This document shows positions 48,012 through 60,633 of a DNA stretch of 64,000 bases, in pieces. Below the pieces are notes generated by a model. That model ran no database searches. It saw nothing but the letters and a program-made list of their open reading frames with translations, and had not been told where the DNA came from. Within the stretch, counting starts at the first letter, position 1; the number at the start of each line of letters is the position of its first letter. The stretch spans positions 806,001 to 870,000 of the forward strand of contig QVOM02000103.1 of the NCBI GenBank assembly GCA_003586115.2. The letters are read 5' to 3'. Origin of the DNA: Salvator merianae (lineage: Eukaryota > Chordata > Lepidosauria > Squamata > Teiidae). The position numbers and the translations under genes are program-made.

Positions 48012-48990
48012 AGATGTCCCCCATATAATCTATGGTTCAGGTTCCACAAAATGCCAGGTTGTGCAAAACTGTTTTATGTAAGTAATTGTTGCTTACAAGA
48101 AACCCAGGGTTAGGATAATAACAAAAGGCCCAGTCAATCAACAAAATCAATGAGTGGGGAGGCCCAATGTATCAATGCAGCACAGTTCCAGTCTATAGTG
48201 TAAGTCAATGGAGTTATGAAATGGAGACTCAGTCTATCTGTGTACATTAGCAGCCTTGTGTATAACTAATTGCATTAGTTCAGGTTTCTACAATCTTATT
48301 ACCAGGGAAAGTCACATTTTATTAACATGTAGGAGCAAAATTATGCTGTACAAAACTATAAATATGAAAGCAAATTCATGCCCAAATTCATACCATGGAA
48401 GTAGACAGCAATTTGTATCAAATGTTCACATAGCACAGACTTTTGAGGTACCCAGCACCTCATTCAAGGGAGGTATGGTAACTACTGTTTTTGAGAAATA
48501 CTTTTTGAGAAAAGTCCGTTTTTATTTAACAGTTTTTACTGATTTATGCTCACTAGTCCAATGTCAGAATTCATCACCTTATGTCCTCAGATCAGGTCCA
48601 CAAAATCATGAAACAGGCAGAAAAGTGAAGCATCCTGTTCTTCACTTTATTCTAATAAAAGTATACAAGGAGTGGAAACATGCATTTAGGAATAGGCATA
48701 ATCGTTTTTATCACGCCTCCAAGCTCCAATACAAGGTAGTCATAACATCCAAGTTCCCAGGCCTACAGCATGCCAGCTAACCACCAACAAGGGGAAACAC
48801 TGGGTCAGTGAGAAAGGCAAGCATGCATGGCTGGGACTGGAGAAGAGCCAAAAATGGCTGTGCAATGGCCAAGGCACTGACATACAGTTTTTGAGCAAGT
48901 GATGGTGTCATAACTCTGATTATTCTTAGATACCCCGTATTTTGGGAGCCTGCCCAATCATGATTCTGAAGTTACTGGTACAGAAACACT
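48012..48990. other. Possible decayed DNA transposon
   Basis: gatgtcccccatataatct with ggttccacaaaatgccagg and a gcccagtcaatcaac block resemble ends of pogo/Tigger-type elements, but I could not match a second end. The 174-codon open frame at 48256-48780 has no domain that I recognise. Confidence 0.2.
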
Positions 48991-48997
48991 CTGTAAA

Positions 48998-49036
48998 AAA
49001 AAAAAAAAACACTCACAGCAAAAAAAAAAAAAAAGG
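48998..49036. repeat. Two poly(A) runs
   Basis: Two A-runs of about 15 bases, separated by cactcacagc. Confidence 0.9.
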
Positions 49037-52000
49037 TTAGGCAAATAAAAGGTCTCTTGTAGGTCTCTCAGATCAATTGGCATTTTTCAGGACCATCAAC
49101 CATGGTACTTTCTCAGTCACATTGCAAACATGAACTCTAAAAACACAGTTTTGCAGTAATACTGATCATGAGGGGGTCAGATTCAGAAAACTGTCTGAGT
49201 GATTTCTCTCCCTTATAGCAACTCAGCCTGCTCAGTTTGAACATTTACCAAAAAAACAAAAACAAACCCTTAGTCAGTTTGCTGGAGATTTGTATTATGT
49301 CACTATACAAACAAGAAACTCTACTCTCTTTTCCAGCTGCTGACCATCTTCAGAGACCTTGCTATGTGTTCCATTTCACAGGAAGATGTGAATGGCATAG
49401 AAAGCCTTTTCAGCAGTAACACTGCACTCCAGCTGTGGAAATTTCACCAAAGGAAGATTTAACCAGATCCTTCTCTTTTCTTTAGATCACTCGCTAGAAT
49501 TTTCAGGGCGTGTTAATTTTTACAGTTGTAGCTTTATCAGTTTTATTGTGATCCTGATGCATCCTCTTCAGCTGCACTACACACTGTGCATTTATTTCTA
49601 TGTGATACATTCATCATATGACTGCAAAAATGGAAAACAGTACCTTGCGGCAGGCAGAGAGGCAGGTGATGTTTCTCCTAAGCAAGCGCTGCTTCTCCAG
49701 GGCTACCACAGAAAAGGGGATGCCTCCCTAAAGGTAAATACTGCCCCCCAGTGCTTCCCTGGGTGTGTGTGTGGGGAGTACTGGACAGAGTGGGAACAAG
49801 CACTTCCAGGCCCTGCCACATCATGACCTTCAGGTCAGCCTACCCTGTCTCACCTCACTTCTCCTCTCTCCTGCTCTTCCTACTTTTGCTTATCTCCCCA
49901 TTGCTTTCTTTGCTACTTCCAGGAAAGTATGAGCTGCCTGTGCAAATGGGCAAAATAGTGGCAAGAGAAAAAATAATCTGTCATCAGCAATATTATGCAG
50001 TGTTTACTTTTTGCTTTGATAGTATAATTTTAAAAAGCAAATTTTACAGTGGACCTTCCTATCCTTTTAGTAGGAATATTATATACTCGGGAATATTATA
50101 TACTATATCAGAGGAAGGCTGTATGCACACATTGGGGATAAATAATTAACAACAGAACTGCAAAGCCATTTCTGTCAGCTGAAAGTGGTTCAGAACGATT
50201 AATAGAAAAGCCTCAGTGGTACCAGTTATCTGCTACTGTACTACCACTGGCCCATAGTGGATGCCTGGACATCCATCTCATTCTAACCCCATTCAGGGCA
50301 CAGTTCACCCTCAAGAGCATCAGAGTTCCTACACCAATTAAAAAACTTGTACTGTGAAGCACAAAGTATTCTGCAGCTGCTGGATGATACTTAGTATGGT
50401 TTGGTTACGGCACTATCTCCACTGGCCTTTCGCAAAAGGAGATCAGTAGTAAATAAGTCATAAATGTTTTATTAATCAAGAGCAGAAGAGGATAAATCTT
50501 AAGACTACCCACTGAAGAACTATGCATGAAAAGAGAACTGTATGGACTTTGAAAACTGTAGAAACCAACAAGTAACCATTTTCTCTAAAAGTAATAATAG
50601 TCTTATTCTGAGTAATTACTCAGAGCCACAGTTTTATTTGCAAACTATTTCAAGATAAACTAGCTAAAAGCACTTTAGCCAAGCAAAATTTAGAAACAAT
50701 TGAATAGCCATAAACACAAGTCACATGGATCCTGTCAAGAAGATATAAGACATAGTTGGAAGAATAAAATTAATGACTTGGCATTCAAATATCACAAAAA
50801 CTAACATAGTTTTGGAGCACATAGCAAGCAATTCAGCATAAAGGAAGAAAGAGAATACTATGTTTCCTCTTGTAACAGAATAAATGAAAATGTTCTAGCT
50901 ATAACATACACACAACTTTGTTTATTATACTTAATGATCTGCTTTTTCCATAAACATAATCTATCCTACTTCAAGATTAAAAAAAGAGATAATAGGCAAC
51001 ATATATTCTCCACACATGGCAGAAATTCTACTTCATTTAAAAGTGCAAAGGACAAAACTATACAGCCACTTAGGACAAGGAATGTGAAGTCAAAATATTG
51101 GAATATATAATTCATTTGTACAAGTTCTAAGTGTTGAAATGTTTTTGATAAATGTGAAAGTCATTATATAATAAATCACACAAAAAGCAAGAGTGTATTA
51201 TTGCCCCTTATACAACATTTTATCTTCCTATGTACAAACTAAGTTTCCACAATTTGAACGGGGGCAGCAAGAAGCCTGGATGTTACAAGATTCCTGCTTA
51301 GTACCTCATTGAAAAGAACTAGAGACCAAAATACTAATGGCAGCAGCATAGCAAAAAAACGAAAGTATCAAAAAAAAAGTAACATTTTTTAAAAATGCTT
51401 TATGACTAAAAATCTACTCCAGGAATTCCTCTGTGATGAATTCTTCCTCCCAAGTACCAGAATCTCAATCTCATGGTGTTTCCCCTGTAGACTAGAGCCA
51501 CTGTACTCTCACCATTGTGCACTGCTGCATTTTGAGCCAGATCTGGATTACCTTATCAAACCGTTACATGCTGTAATACGCTTATGCCTTTTACTGTTAC
51601 CTGCAACCTGCCCCTCCCTCCACCTTCTTCATTCTTTGCATACTATGAAAATCTTCATTATCTGTACTAAGCTTTAGAAAATGAGAAATTATGACTTCCA
51701 AGAAACATTCTTCCATGACTTCCAAGGCACAAACATTCATTAATCAAGTTTATTATGATAGATTAAGCATGGTCACTGCCTGTGGCAGAAAAAGTGGAGA
51801 AACCTACGTTACTACTACCTCAATCCAAGAAGTCACAAACAAGGAATGGAGAAATTCCAGGTTGCAGGATTTACATGGTCTGATATTTTATTGGAAAGTC
51901 AAGGTTTACTACATGGAGTCAGATTTAAAATAGTGACTGAGTAAAGGCAGAGCCAAATACAAAATGGGAGCTTAGGTGTGTAGTTAATTATCTATAGTAT

Positions 52001-53999
52001 TCCATTAGCCATATTAGGATAGGTCATACAAAGCACAATCAGTCCACCTATTAGCAGAAATTTCTAATAGACTAATTAAGAAATATAAGAAATCTTTTAT
52101 AGATTTTTTTTGTTTCCATAAAGTACCGCTGTTCTTCTGGAAACCATTCAGTCATGTACCAGCATATCTCAAACAACTTTCTGTCTTTGCTCATAGATCC
52201 TATGGCAGAGAAGGGGGAGAGTTTTTCACTGAAGTCACAACAGGACAGAAATTTGCTACATATATTTGCATTGAAATATTTATCACCTAGTTATCTCTTG
52301 AAGGACAGCTTTTATTATAATTTCAAGCTGAAGAAGCACAGCAATCTTCATTACGAGTAAACTCCAGAACAGAATAACATGCAAAGGAGTCCTTCACTGT
52401 GCCTAGCCTATCTATAGTACTGTAGAAATATCAGTCTCATAAGGCTCCAGAAACTAATTTTAAATAATTTACTAGCATGACAAATCTCTTGTTATGCAAA
52501 GTTGTTTTGAATACTTTTTTAAAAAAATTGAAAAAGATTATACCAATTTTTTAAAATCCATAGACCCTTCTGTTGAATGCTGTGTTTTTCCTTTAACATA
52601 GGCCTTATTTTAGAAAAGGAATAGACTATCTTAACATATGCAATGATAAATAACATCCAAAACAGAGATATACCAGTAGTCTAGAAATTAAACTAAAAGC
52701 TTACTGATAATTCATTAAACAAGTCAATGAGACTGAAATAAACCCTTTTACAAGATAAAATGGCTCTTTTCTATCACCTGCTCACTTCCTCCAGCAGGAA
52801 GAAAAGTAGAATGATTCCCATAGTCATATCCTATGCCACAGAATTTATATGCCATGGCTTTACTTCAACAAAGCATAGACGTGTGACTATAAAAATATAT
52901 TCTAGTACTTAAGGGAGGAAGAAGTGTAAATGTGACTCAATACCTCCTTCTCTTCTTCTAGGTTGAGCTCTGGCTCCAAAGCGTGTTTTGTTGGCCTGCA
53001 TATAGACTCATCTCAAGCAGGTCACACATCACTCTCTTTTATTTGAGCACCCCACAAGACAACCAGGCTTCCCAGTCCATTACAAAGTATTGTTGTTGTC
53101 TTGGTAACAATGATGCAATAGCATCCCTTCTTAGCTTGCTCAGGCACTGTGGAAGCACCCAAACACTGGCAGAACGAGAATAGCTAAGGTGACTCTTTTT
53201 AAGTTAATCCAGGCCAATCCTACTACTACTTACTCCTAGACCTTCTGCATTTAGTATGATGAAAGCTAGGGATGTACACAAACAGTTCATACGCTAGTTT
53301 GTGGCATATAAACCTGCCAAAGAGATCCTGGATCTTGAGAATCTACATATTGCAATCTCTATGATTGCAAAGGATGGTGAGGGCAGGTGAGTGGCATAGA
53401 GATTAAACACAGAACTAACCTGTTCCATCATGCTCCTTACTCTCTGTGCTTCCTTTTCGCCACCTGCTTTTGCAGTGCAGAGGGAGCAGGAACACATTTA
53501 CCTACTGATGATGCCACAGCATGGACCACAGCAATTCTGTCATTTCCCTCTTTCCCTCACCCTTGCCAAGCCTGAACAAGTCCTACCCCTCCTGGCTGCA
53601 AAGGCAGCATGGGAGGAAGCACAAAGAATAAGGAGACATTTGAGTTTATCTTTAATCTCCATGGTGCACACCTGCCCCTTACGTTCCCCACCCCTTGCCC
53701 TCATCATCATAGAGGGCTGGGTTTGCGAGTTATAGAATCTTAAGATCACATCCCTCTAAGGCAGGCTTGTCTCCTACAAACTAACATATGAATCTATCTG
53801 TGCATATTGCTAGAGCTAATTTTTTTCCCCATTACTACAATTTAGATGAAAAATGTTTGGAAATTGAGGCTTGGTTTTCATCCCACCCGCACTTCTCTTT
53901 TCCTGCTTGCCATTGCTGAAGATCTCCTCAGAACATTTTGGATCTTTGTTTATCCTGAAGGTTGGAACCAAAATTTGCCAGTATGGATACAATGGGAAA
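49037..53999. other. Upstream TBC1D19 intron, unassigned
   Basis: AT-rich with a pyrimidine-rich stretch near 49850-49925. I searched the minus strand for the exon preceding 47701 and did not see it. Confidence 0.4.
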
Positions 54000-54065
54000 C
54001 TACAGAAAAGCCCGGGAGTCTTCAACTGCAGGATCAAGAAAAGCGAACATATACAATACCTGTAC

Positions 54066-54169
54066 ATGCTCACTTTGGCAGCACATATACTAAAATTTGA
54101 ATGATACAGAGAAGATTAGCATGGCCCCTACACAAGATGACATGCAAATTTGTGAAGTGTTCCATATTT
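54066..54169 (+). pseudogene. U6 small nuclear RNA pseudogene
   Basis: 104 bases collinear with spliceosomal U6 snRNA: gctcactttggcagcacata, the ACAGAGA box (atacagagaagattagcatg), and ttccatattt at the end. About ten substitutions, mostly C-to-T or G-to-A at former CpG sites, plus one deleted base (aagatgac for aaggatgac). The terminal T run is down to three. No convincing U6 promoter lies upstream. It is a retroposed, inactive copy in the upstream TBC1D19 intron. Confidence 0.95.
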
Positions 54170-55020
54170 AAAGGAATAATAAAATAAGTATACGCCTGTA
54201 CCACTAGGCAGGCTGTGAAGTCAGTACAGAAACCCTTCAACTCTTGACTCCTCAATTTATGGTACCACCAACTCCAACTCCTGCATTTATAATTAGACCA
54301 ATGTGTTGGTATGTCTTATATGGCACAGAATACAGTAATTTCTATTATCTGAGAATTTAACCACTACAAGTCTACAACTGCTAGGTGACAGGGCTGTTTA
54401 ATAGAGGGATGCATGTGCTTCTAAGAAACTTTTAACTGAGACCCAGAGAGGCATCACTTCCTCTAGATACCTCCACTGATAATGACAACTTCCTAGGGGA
54501 AATTTTTAAATGCATTATATTACAGTTTCCATTTAGTTGGAGTGGGTAAATTTTTACAAACTCTTGACCTACAGAAACACAAAAACTGTTTCTGACTCCA
54601 TGACTCTGACTTCATAGCCCTACCACTAGGATAGCATTTGATAAAGTTCCACAGCAAAAGCTAAAAAGGAGCAGTATTGGGGGGGGGATGTTCTTCTCAA
54701 GTCTTTCTGTCTGACTTGAATACTATTTCTAGATAACTTTTAGCAGATTTCAGAAACCAGAAGTGGTCAAGGGTTAATACAATTTGACTGTCACATTAGA
54801 AAAAGTTCTGTGATTAACAACGTTTGCAATATAACCAAAATACAACCTGAAAAGTGAACATTTCCTGATTAAGTGTTCTGTAACTTCTCTACCTTAGAAT
54901 TTTTAAAGACAGTTTTAATTTGTTACCAGCATTACAGTGTCCAAAACATAAACTATATCTTCTTCAGAAATTCGCCTCTACTAGTTCCCTAAGGAAGAAG
55001 ATTTCAAAGACTGAAACTTA

Positions 55021-55030
55021 TCTCTCTTTT

Positions 55031-55091
<61 letters not shown>

Positions 55092-55092
55092 A
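55021..55092. repeat. Composite (TC)n(CA)n(GA)n microsatellite
   Basis: TC repeats run into CA repeats and then GA repeats. The outer tracts are complementary to each other, so a stem with a CA loop is possible. Confidence 0.95.
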
Positions 55093-55600
55093 AATATGAA
55101 CACAGGACCTGGTTAAACCATACTGCCTAAAAATATAACATTTCAGATTAGACTGAGATGAGAAGGAAGTCCAATGGCAAATCCTTCCTATACTGTATTT
55201 TTCACAGCCGCCTCCCAAAAAGAAAGATGTTGTTCGCTAATACATTATATATCTGAAAAACAACCAGGTAATTTCACATGTGAACTGCCAGACAGAAATG
55301 ATGCTTCTTTCAAATTCTCTAAGTGTCACCCTAATAAATAACCATAGATTGTGTCATTTGTGTCACCAAATGAAGACAACAAAGGTTGGCTGAAATTTTA
55401 CACAGAATATATCAAAAGGATCTTAGACAACTAAAAGCATTATATGCAGTTTGGTGGACTCAGATGATATTGACCAGGTGCACAATGTTCTAGGATTTGC
55501 CAGTGGTTTGTTGTTAAATTCAGTAGCAAGATAGCAGACTGAACACTGAGTTCATTGCAGTGTGGGTATATTTTCCACTACTGTGGAAATGTTAACAATC

Positions 55601-55636
55601 TAATAGCTTACACATTTCTAATAGCTTACACATTTC
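55601..55636. repeat. Perfect 18 bp tandem duplication
   Basis: taatagcttacacatttc occurs twice in direct succession. Confidence 0.95.
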
Positions 55637-56799
55637 CAGAAAGATCTATACAGATGCGTTTGCTGACTTTCAATCCCATCTTCAACATGTTCATAAATCA
55701 GTGTTCTAATATCTTAACAACCCTGTAGCACAGATCTGCTTACATGAGTAAAATTTAAAGATAAACTACCTTTTTGAACAGTGCTATACTGAAGTAGAAA
55801 TTGGCAATTGTAACTCAGCTTCATGGAACACAAATTGGACAGTATTAGAAGTCATTTTCTGAAATAAGCATATTTGGATGCTCACACATTTCCTCCAAAA
55901 AGCTTCTGCTGCATTTTACAGCTCCTAACTAGAAACTCTATTTTCCTTTATTAGATTTAGCAGCTCATAAAGCCATAGGTTTGTATATTTTGAAGAAGGA
56001 GAAATTGAAAATGGCAAGCCCTAATAAAGAAAAAGTAGCTTAGTCATAATCCAATTCCAAATGACACAACAGGAAGCCTTAGGAACACATCTTAACAGTG
56101 TGACTGAAACAGAAAGAGCTCTTTTTCTCATCCAGCTACTTTTAAAACTCATATGAGAAATACAGCATTTAATTACTGATAAATAAATATACTTTATTGC
56201 CAATTGCATGCTGATATGTTATTGATTCTTGGCGACTACTTAAGAAGAAATAAGCTTGTAAGAATAGTGTTCACTAAGCATTTATGGACATATCCACATA
56301 TTAGCATTCTATTCATGAGAGTTTGAAAGAAAAAAGAAAAAACAGGAAAATAAATGTAGCCTGAACTTAGCACATATGCAAATAATAAAGAAAGCTATTA
56401 GTTTAGCTATTCCAAGTCTCCATAGTCCTTTTCAAAACAATTATTCTTTCTATTCCTTTTTAAAAGATATTTAAAACTTATACTTCTAGTAAAGATTTGG
56501 GTTAACTCTTTAATTAGTGAGGTCTATTTTTAGATTACACTAAATTGTTTAATGGCTTTTATTAGATTATTAGGCTGATTTGTGGCATTTTCTCTATCGC
56601 TGTTTTATATTTTTAATTATTCATGATATGGGGGTGCAGCCTAAAGGGCTTTTGTATATTATTTTTACACCAATATAAAAATAATAAAATAAAAGAACTG
56701 GATTTGTCCCCATTTAAAACTAGGAAAGAGTCAAAGTACTTAGAAAGCATTCTTAGAACCAATTTAATTTTTTAAAAAACAGAAAGTAGATTCATCCTA

Positions 56800-57940
56800 A
56801 TAATTAGAAACTAGCTAATCTCCTCAACCCATAGATGCTACACCAACCATCCTAAATGCCCAGAAGGAGAGTCATTCTTATCAGGTGCTGAGTAGGGAAA
56901 CCAAGCAAGTCTTCCTGGGAAATGAGTTCCAAATTTGTACAGGTTCTATTGAGAAGGCCGTATCACTGTTCAGTGCCTTCTTGACATCAGTTGGAGAACA
57001 AACAGATGGCCTAGGATCCAACCAAAACAGATCTACAAAATCAGTTTCACCCAAAAGCACTTAGTCCTGGCAGACTCTCATATACAGGCTCTTATATTAC
57101 TGTTTAATACTTGCTCAGAAAGCAAGTATTGAACAGTAATTGTTCAGCAATTGGTGATTTAAGGAAGGCTTTTCATAGGGTGGGAGAATTTGGCCTCCTT
57201 AAATCAGGCTGGCATCTTTAAAAAAGGAAATTATAACCTCCCCAGCCCAAACATACATCCCTACTAATAGAAATTTATTAGTCTTCAAGGGGAAAGATCA
57301 TGGAGACATGATGCTAACAGAACACAACCATTCATCTTTGCCATTACTATCCGCCTTGAACATTATCCAATACAACTCAACAGCTAAACATGGAACGTGG
57401 AAAATGTTTTTTTTTCTGTCTATGACTGCTGCCTAATGTAATGAATATATATCCTATTTTTCTTCTACTGTGGAACTCAAGTGTAGCGGGTCTCAGATTA
57501 CAAAGTGACCTCTTCGCTTCAGCAAGATCCCTGCTCTTTAAATTATTCTAAAGAAAAGACACAGGTGGCATCTTAATAAACATCCATGATTTGTAACAAG
57601 TAATGTCTATTCCCAACAAAGACAATTAGCAAGTAAAAAGATGCTGCAATGACTAACTATGGCATCCAAATTTTATTCACAAAAAAAAGAAAAACATACA
57701 TACATGTGTATTAGATGCTGGGTTACACTAAGATAGTTTATTGAAACACTGACCCAGATGTTTGTTGCATGGTGCTCTGCCAGCATAAGCCCTCTCACCA
57801 GCAATTGCTACCAGCAACAGGTCCCAAAACCAAACATCCATGCAAGTTTCCCTACAACAGCATAGTGCGTTCCCCCCTGATTTGGATTTATCATGGAGTC
57901 TGCGTTGAATTATGAGATAGAACCAGGTAGGCTTTTATAA
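56800..57940. other. Upstream TBC1D19 intron with a possible old LINE piece
   Basis: Near 56910-56990, gaaatgagttccaaatttgt and gagaaggccgtatcactg recall a common reptilian LINE motif (GAGTTCC ... GAGAAGGCC), but it is too diverged to name. Otherwise AT-rich. Confidence 0.3.
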
Positions 57941-57949
57941 AATGATGCA

Positions 57950-59693
57950 TGGTGTGAGGAAGGCAGACTACAGGAGAAGTGATAGAAACAGGCAATGAAA
58001 AAGTAGTCAGAAGTGATGAGTATTCAAGGAGATGGAAACAAGCCAGGGAAAATAACAGAAGTTAAAACAATATAGAGAGAGAGACGCTATGTCAACTGAA
58101 GTTTATATACAAAGATGGTGGAAACATGGTAGGCTAGTAAGAATTAGTGGGACACAGTTATTGCTGGCAACAAACTTTGCAGGAAAAACGGAGAACAGAG
58201 AGAAGGTACTGGAGAAGGTGCTGCATTGTACGTAAAAGGGAATACTGAATCAAGTTATCTTGAAATCCTCAAAGGAGACTGTTCCAAGGAATCACTGTTG
58301 GTAGGGATACTGAGACATAAAAAACGAGTTAATACTGTTGCTCTTCTAATCAATGGGCTCAAGGAAACCTGGAGATGGAGAAGAAAATTAGAGATGCAAT
58401 CCAAAGAGGAAGTCTCATAATAATAACAATACCTACACATTGACTGGGTAAATGTTCACTCAAACCATTGATTCCATTATCAAGAAATCAAGGAGGGCTG
58501 AGGCAATACTGGACTTACTCTTACGTGATGCCCAGAACTTAGTGGAAGAAGTAAATGTAGTAAAACCAATTCAGAATAGAATAAACTGATTGCAATAGAA
58601 TAAACATTCGTAAAATCGAAAACTTACAAACCGAGTCCAATATTTTTACTTTCGATTTCAAAAAGAGGAACCTCACAAGATTGAGAAGACTGGTGAAGGG
58701 GAAGCTCAAAGGGAAAATCAAAAGGGAAGACTCTCTCCAAAAAGCCTGGTTGTCGTTTAAAACCACAAAAGTAGAGTCATTACAATGTATTCCTAAAATT
58801 AAAAAAGGACCTCTGGGACCGAGAAGAGGCTTGTAGTGTGTTCAATGAAGCTACTAGATGCAAGAAAGCATCTTTTAGATGCTTTAGCAAAGAGAGTGAG
58901 AGAAGCAAAAATAAAATCTGGGGAACATATTGTTCAAACTGTAAAGAATGATAAAAGATTCAGATACATTAGAAGCAAGAAGACAGCCAGAAAAATCAAT
59001 AGTCCTTTGGATGATAAGGGATTATGAGGAATGATGAGGGAGTAAAGGTGTGTTAATAGGAGAAAAGGAAACTGTAGGGAAGCTGAATGATTTCTTTTTA
59101 CCTGTCTTCACTAAGAAGAATTTTGGACAGATCCTTAATCCTGTGGTCCTGTATTCAGGAAGTGAGTCTGAGGAACTGGGGGAAATAGTGGTGAGGAATT
59201 CAAGGGCTCAAGGCAGTAAATTATAGGCATATCAGCTTAGCATTCATTATTAAAGATAAAATTATGAAACATTTGGAGGCACAGTCCTTACTCAAAGATA
59301 GCCAACATGGGAAAGCTCTTGTAGTTTTTTGAGAATGTTAATAAACATCATCTATTTAGATTTTTAAAAAGCTTTTGATAAAGTTCCTCATCAAAGACTT
59401 CTCCATAAGCTTAACAGTTATAGAATACAAGGACAGGTACTAATACAGATAAGCAATTGGCTAAGGCATTAAAAACAGAGAGCCAGAGTGGATGGACATT
59501 TCTTACAATAGAGAGTTGTAATAAGTGAGGTCTCCCACAAAACTAGTGTTTTGTAAGTTATTTATAAGTGAACTATAGTTAATCAAGTTTGCTGATGACA
59601 CCAAATTGTTCAGAGTAGTAAAAACAAAAAGGGTCTACAAAGAACTCCAAAGGGACTGCTGTACATTAGTGTACTAAGCATCAAAATAGCAGA
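57950..59693 (+). pseudogene. CR1 LINE, 5' part (endonuclease and reverse transcriptase), split by L1
   Basis: Broken plus-strand frames give the CR1 order. Endonuclease-side words come first (LYVKGNTESSYLEILKG and LLINGLKETWRWRRKLEMQ, 58220-58420). A linker with a KNDKRFRYIRSKKTARK motif follows at about 58950. RT motif A appears as FLKSF-x-KVPHQRLLHKL near 59355-59410, and motif C as KFADDTKLFRVVKTK near 59587-59630. The element stops at the L1 target site and resumes at 62846. Frame shifts throughout; dead. Confidence 0.82.
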
Positions 59694-60121
59694 AGGAGAG
59701 AGAATTAAAGCAAAAGCCAGACTGTCGAGAGACGCTAAGAAATTTAAAAATCTTACAAAAAGAACTCTCAATGATGGACGTTGAGGAAATGGAGAAGAAA
59801 TTAACTTATTTGAAGCAAAGGAATTTTGAATCAGCCAATAAACCAGGGAAGTGGCTAGCATACAAACTGAGAAAGGAAAAAGCCAACAAGGTCATCTTGA
59901 AGTTGAAAGAGGCAGATAAAGAGGTAACAAACAAAATAGATATACAGAGAGTAATGTGTGAGTTCTATGAAAAACTCAATAGAAAGAAAGAAGTTTTAGA
60001 GGAAGATATTAAAAATTACTTGGAAAAACAAAATCTGCCACAAATTTCACAAGAATATAGAACTATATTGAATGCACCTATAACATCAAAGGAACTATCT
60101 GATGCTATTAAGAAAATAGCA

Positions 60122-60276
60122 TCTAAATATTCTATAACATCGATTATACTTCTTATATTGTCCTTCATTTGTCTTTTGGGGAGAAATCCCACTTGATCTT
60201 GGTGAATAAATTCTTGTAACACCTGTTTTAGCCTTGTTGCCATTATACTTGCAAAAACTTTATAATCATTATTCAG
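60122..60276 (-). repeat. Inverted repeat arm 1 (155 bp) inside L1
   Basis: Reverse complement of 60479-60633 with only three differences over 155 bases, all transitions. It lies between codons for DAIKKI and KAPGPDG, where the L1 frame should be continuous, so this arm is the inserted one. It still carries CAG where the original copy now has a TAG stop. Confidence 0.93.
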
Positions 60277-60478
60277 AAAGGCTCCAGGGCCGGATGGTTT
60301 AACAGCAATTTATTATAAAGTACTTCAAGAGGAACTGCAGCAACCACTACTAATGACAATGAATGATATATTGGACAGTGGGAAAATACTGGAAAGCTGG
60401 GGAAAAGCGTTTATAACATTAATTCCAAAAGAGGGACAGGACTTGACGTCCCCAAAAAATTACAGACCAATTTCACTA

Positions 60479-60633
60479 CTGAATAATGATTATAAAGTTT
60501 TTGCAAGTATAATGGCAACAAGGCTAAAATAGGTGTTACAAGAATTTATTCACCAAGATCAAGCGGGATTTCTCCCCAAAAGACAAATGAAGGACAATAT
60601 AAGAAGTATAATTGATGTTATAGAATATTTAGA
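60479..60633 (+). repeat. Inverted repeat arm 2 (155 bp), original L1 segment
   Basis: In register with the L1 reading frame (NNDYKVFASIMATRL ... IRSIIDVIEYL), so this is the source copy. The two arms are 202 bases apart. Confidence 0.93.

Noticed and set aside
48256..48780. 174-codon open frame
   Set aside because: No domain or family resemblance, AT-rich composition, in an intron with a possible decayed transposon; length alone is weak evidence.
52925..52980. Exon-like stretch on the minus strand with an acidic reading
   Set aside because: It does not match TBC1D19 and lacks a consistent pair of splice sites.
54061..54110. Active U6 gene
   Set aside because: The terminator T-run, one internal base and many CpG positions are lost, and no proximal sequence element or proper TATA box is visible upstream.
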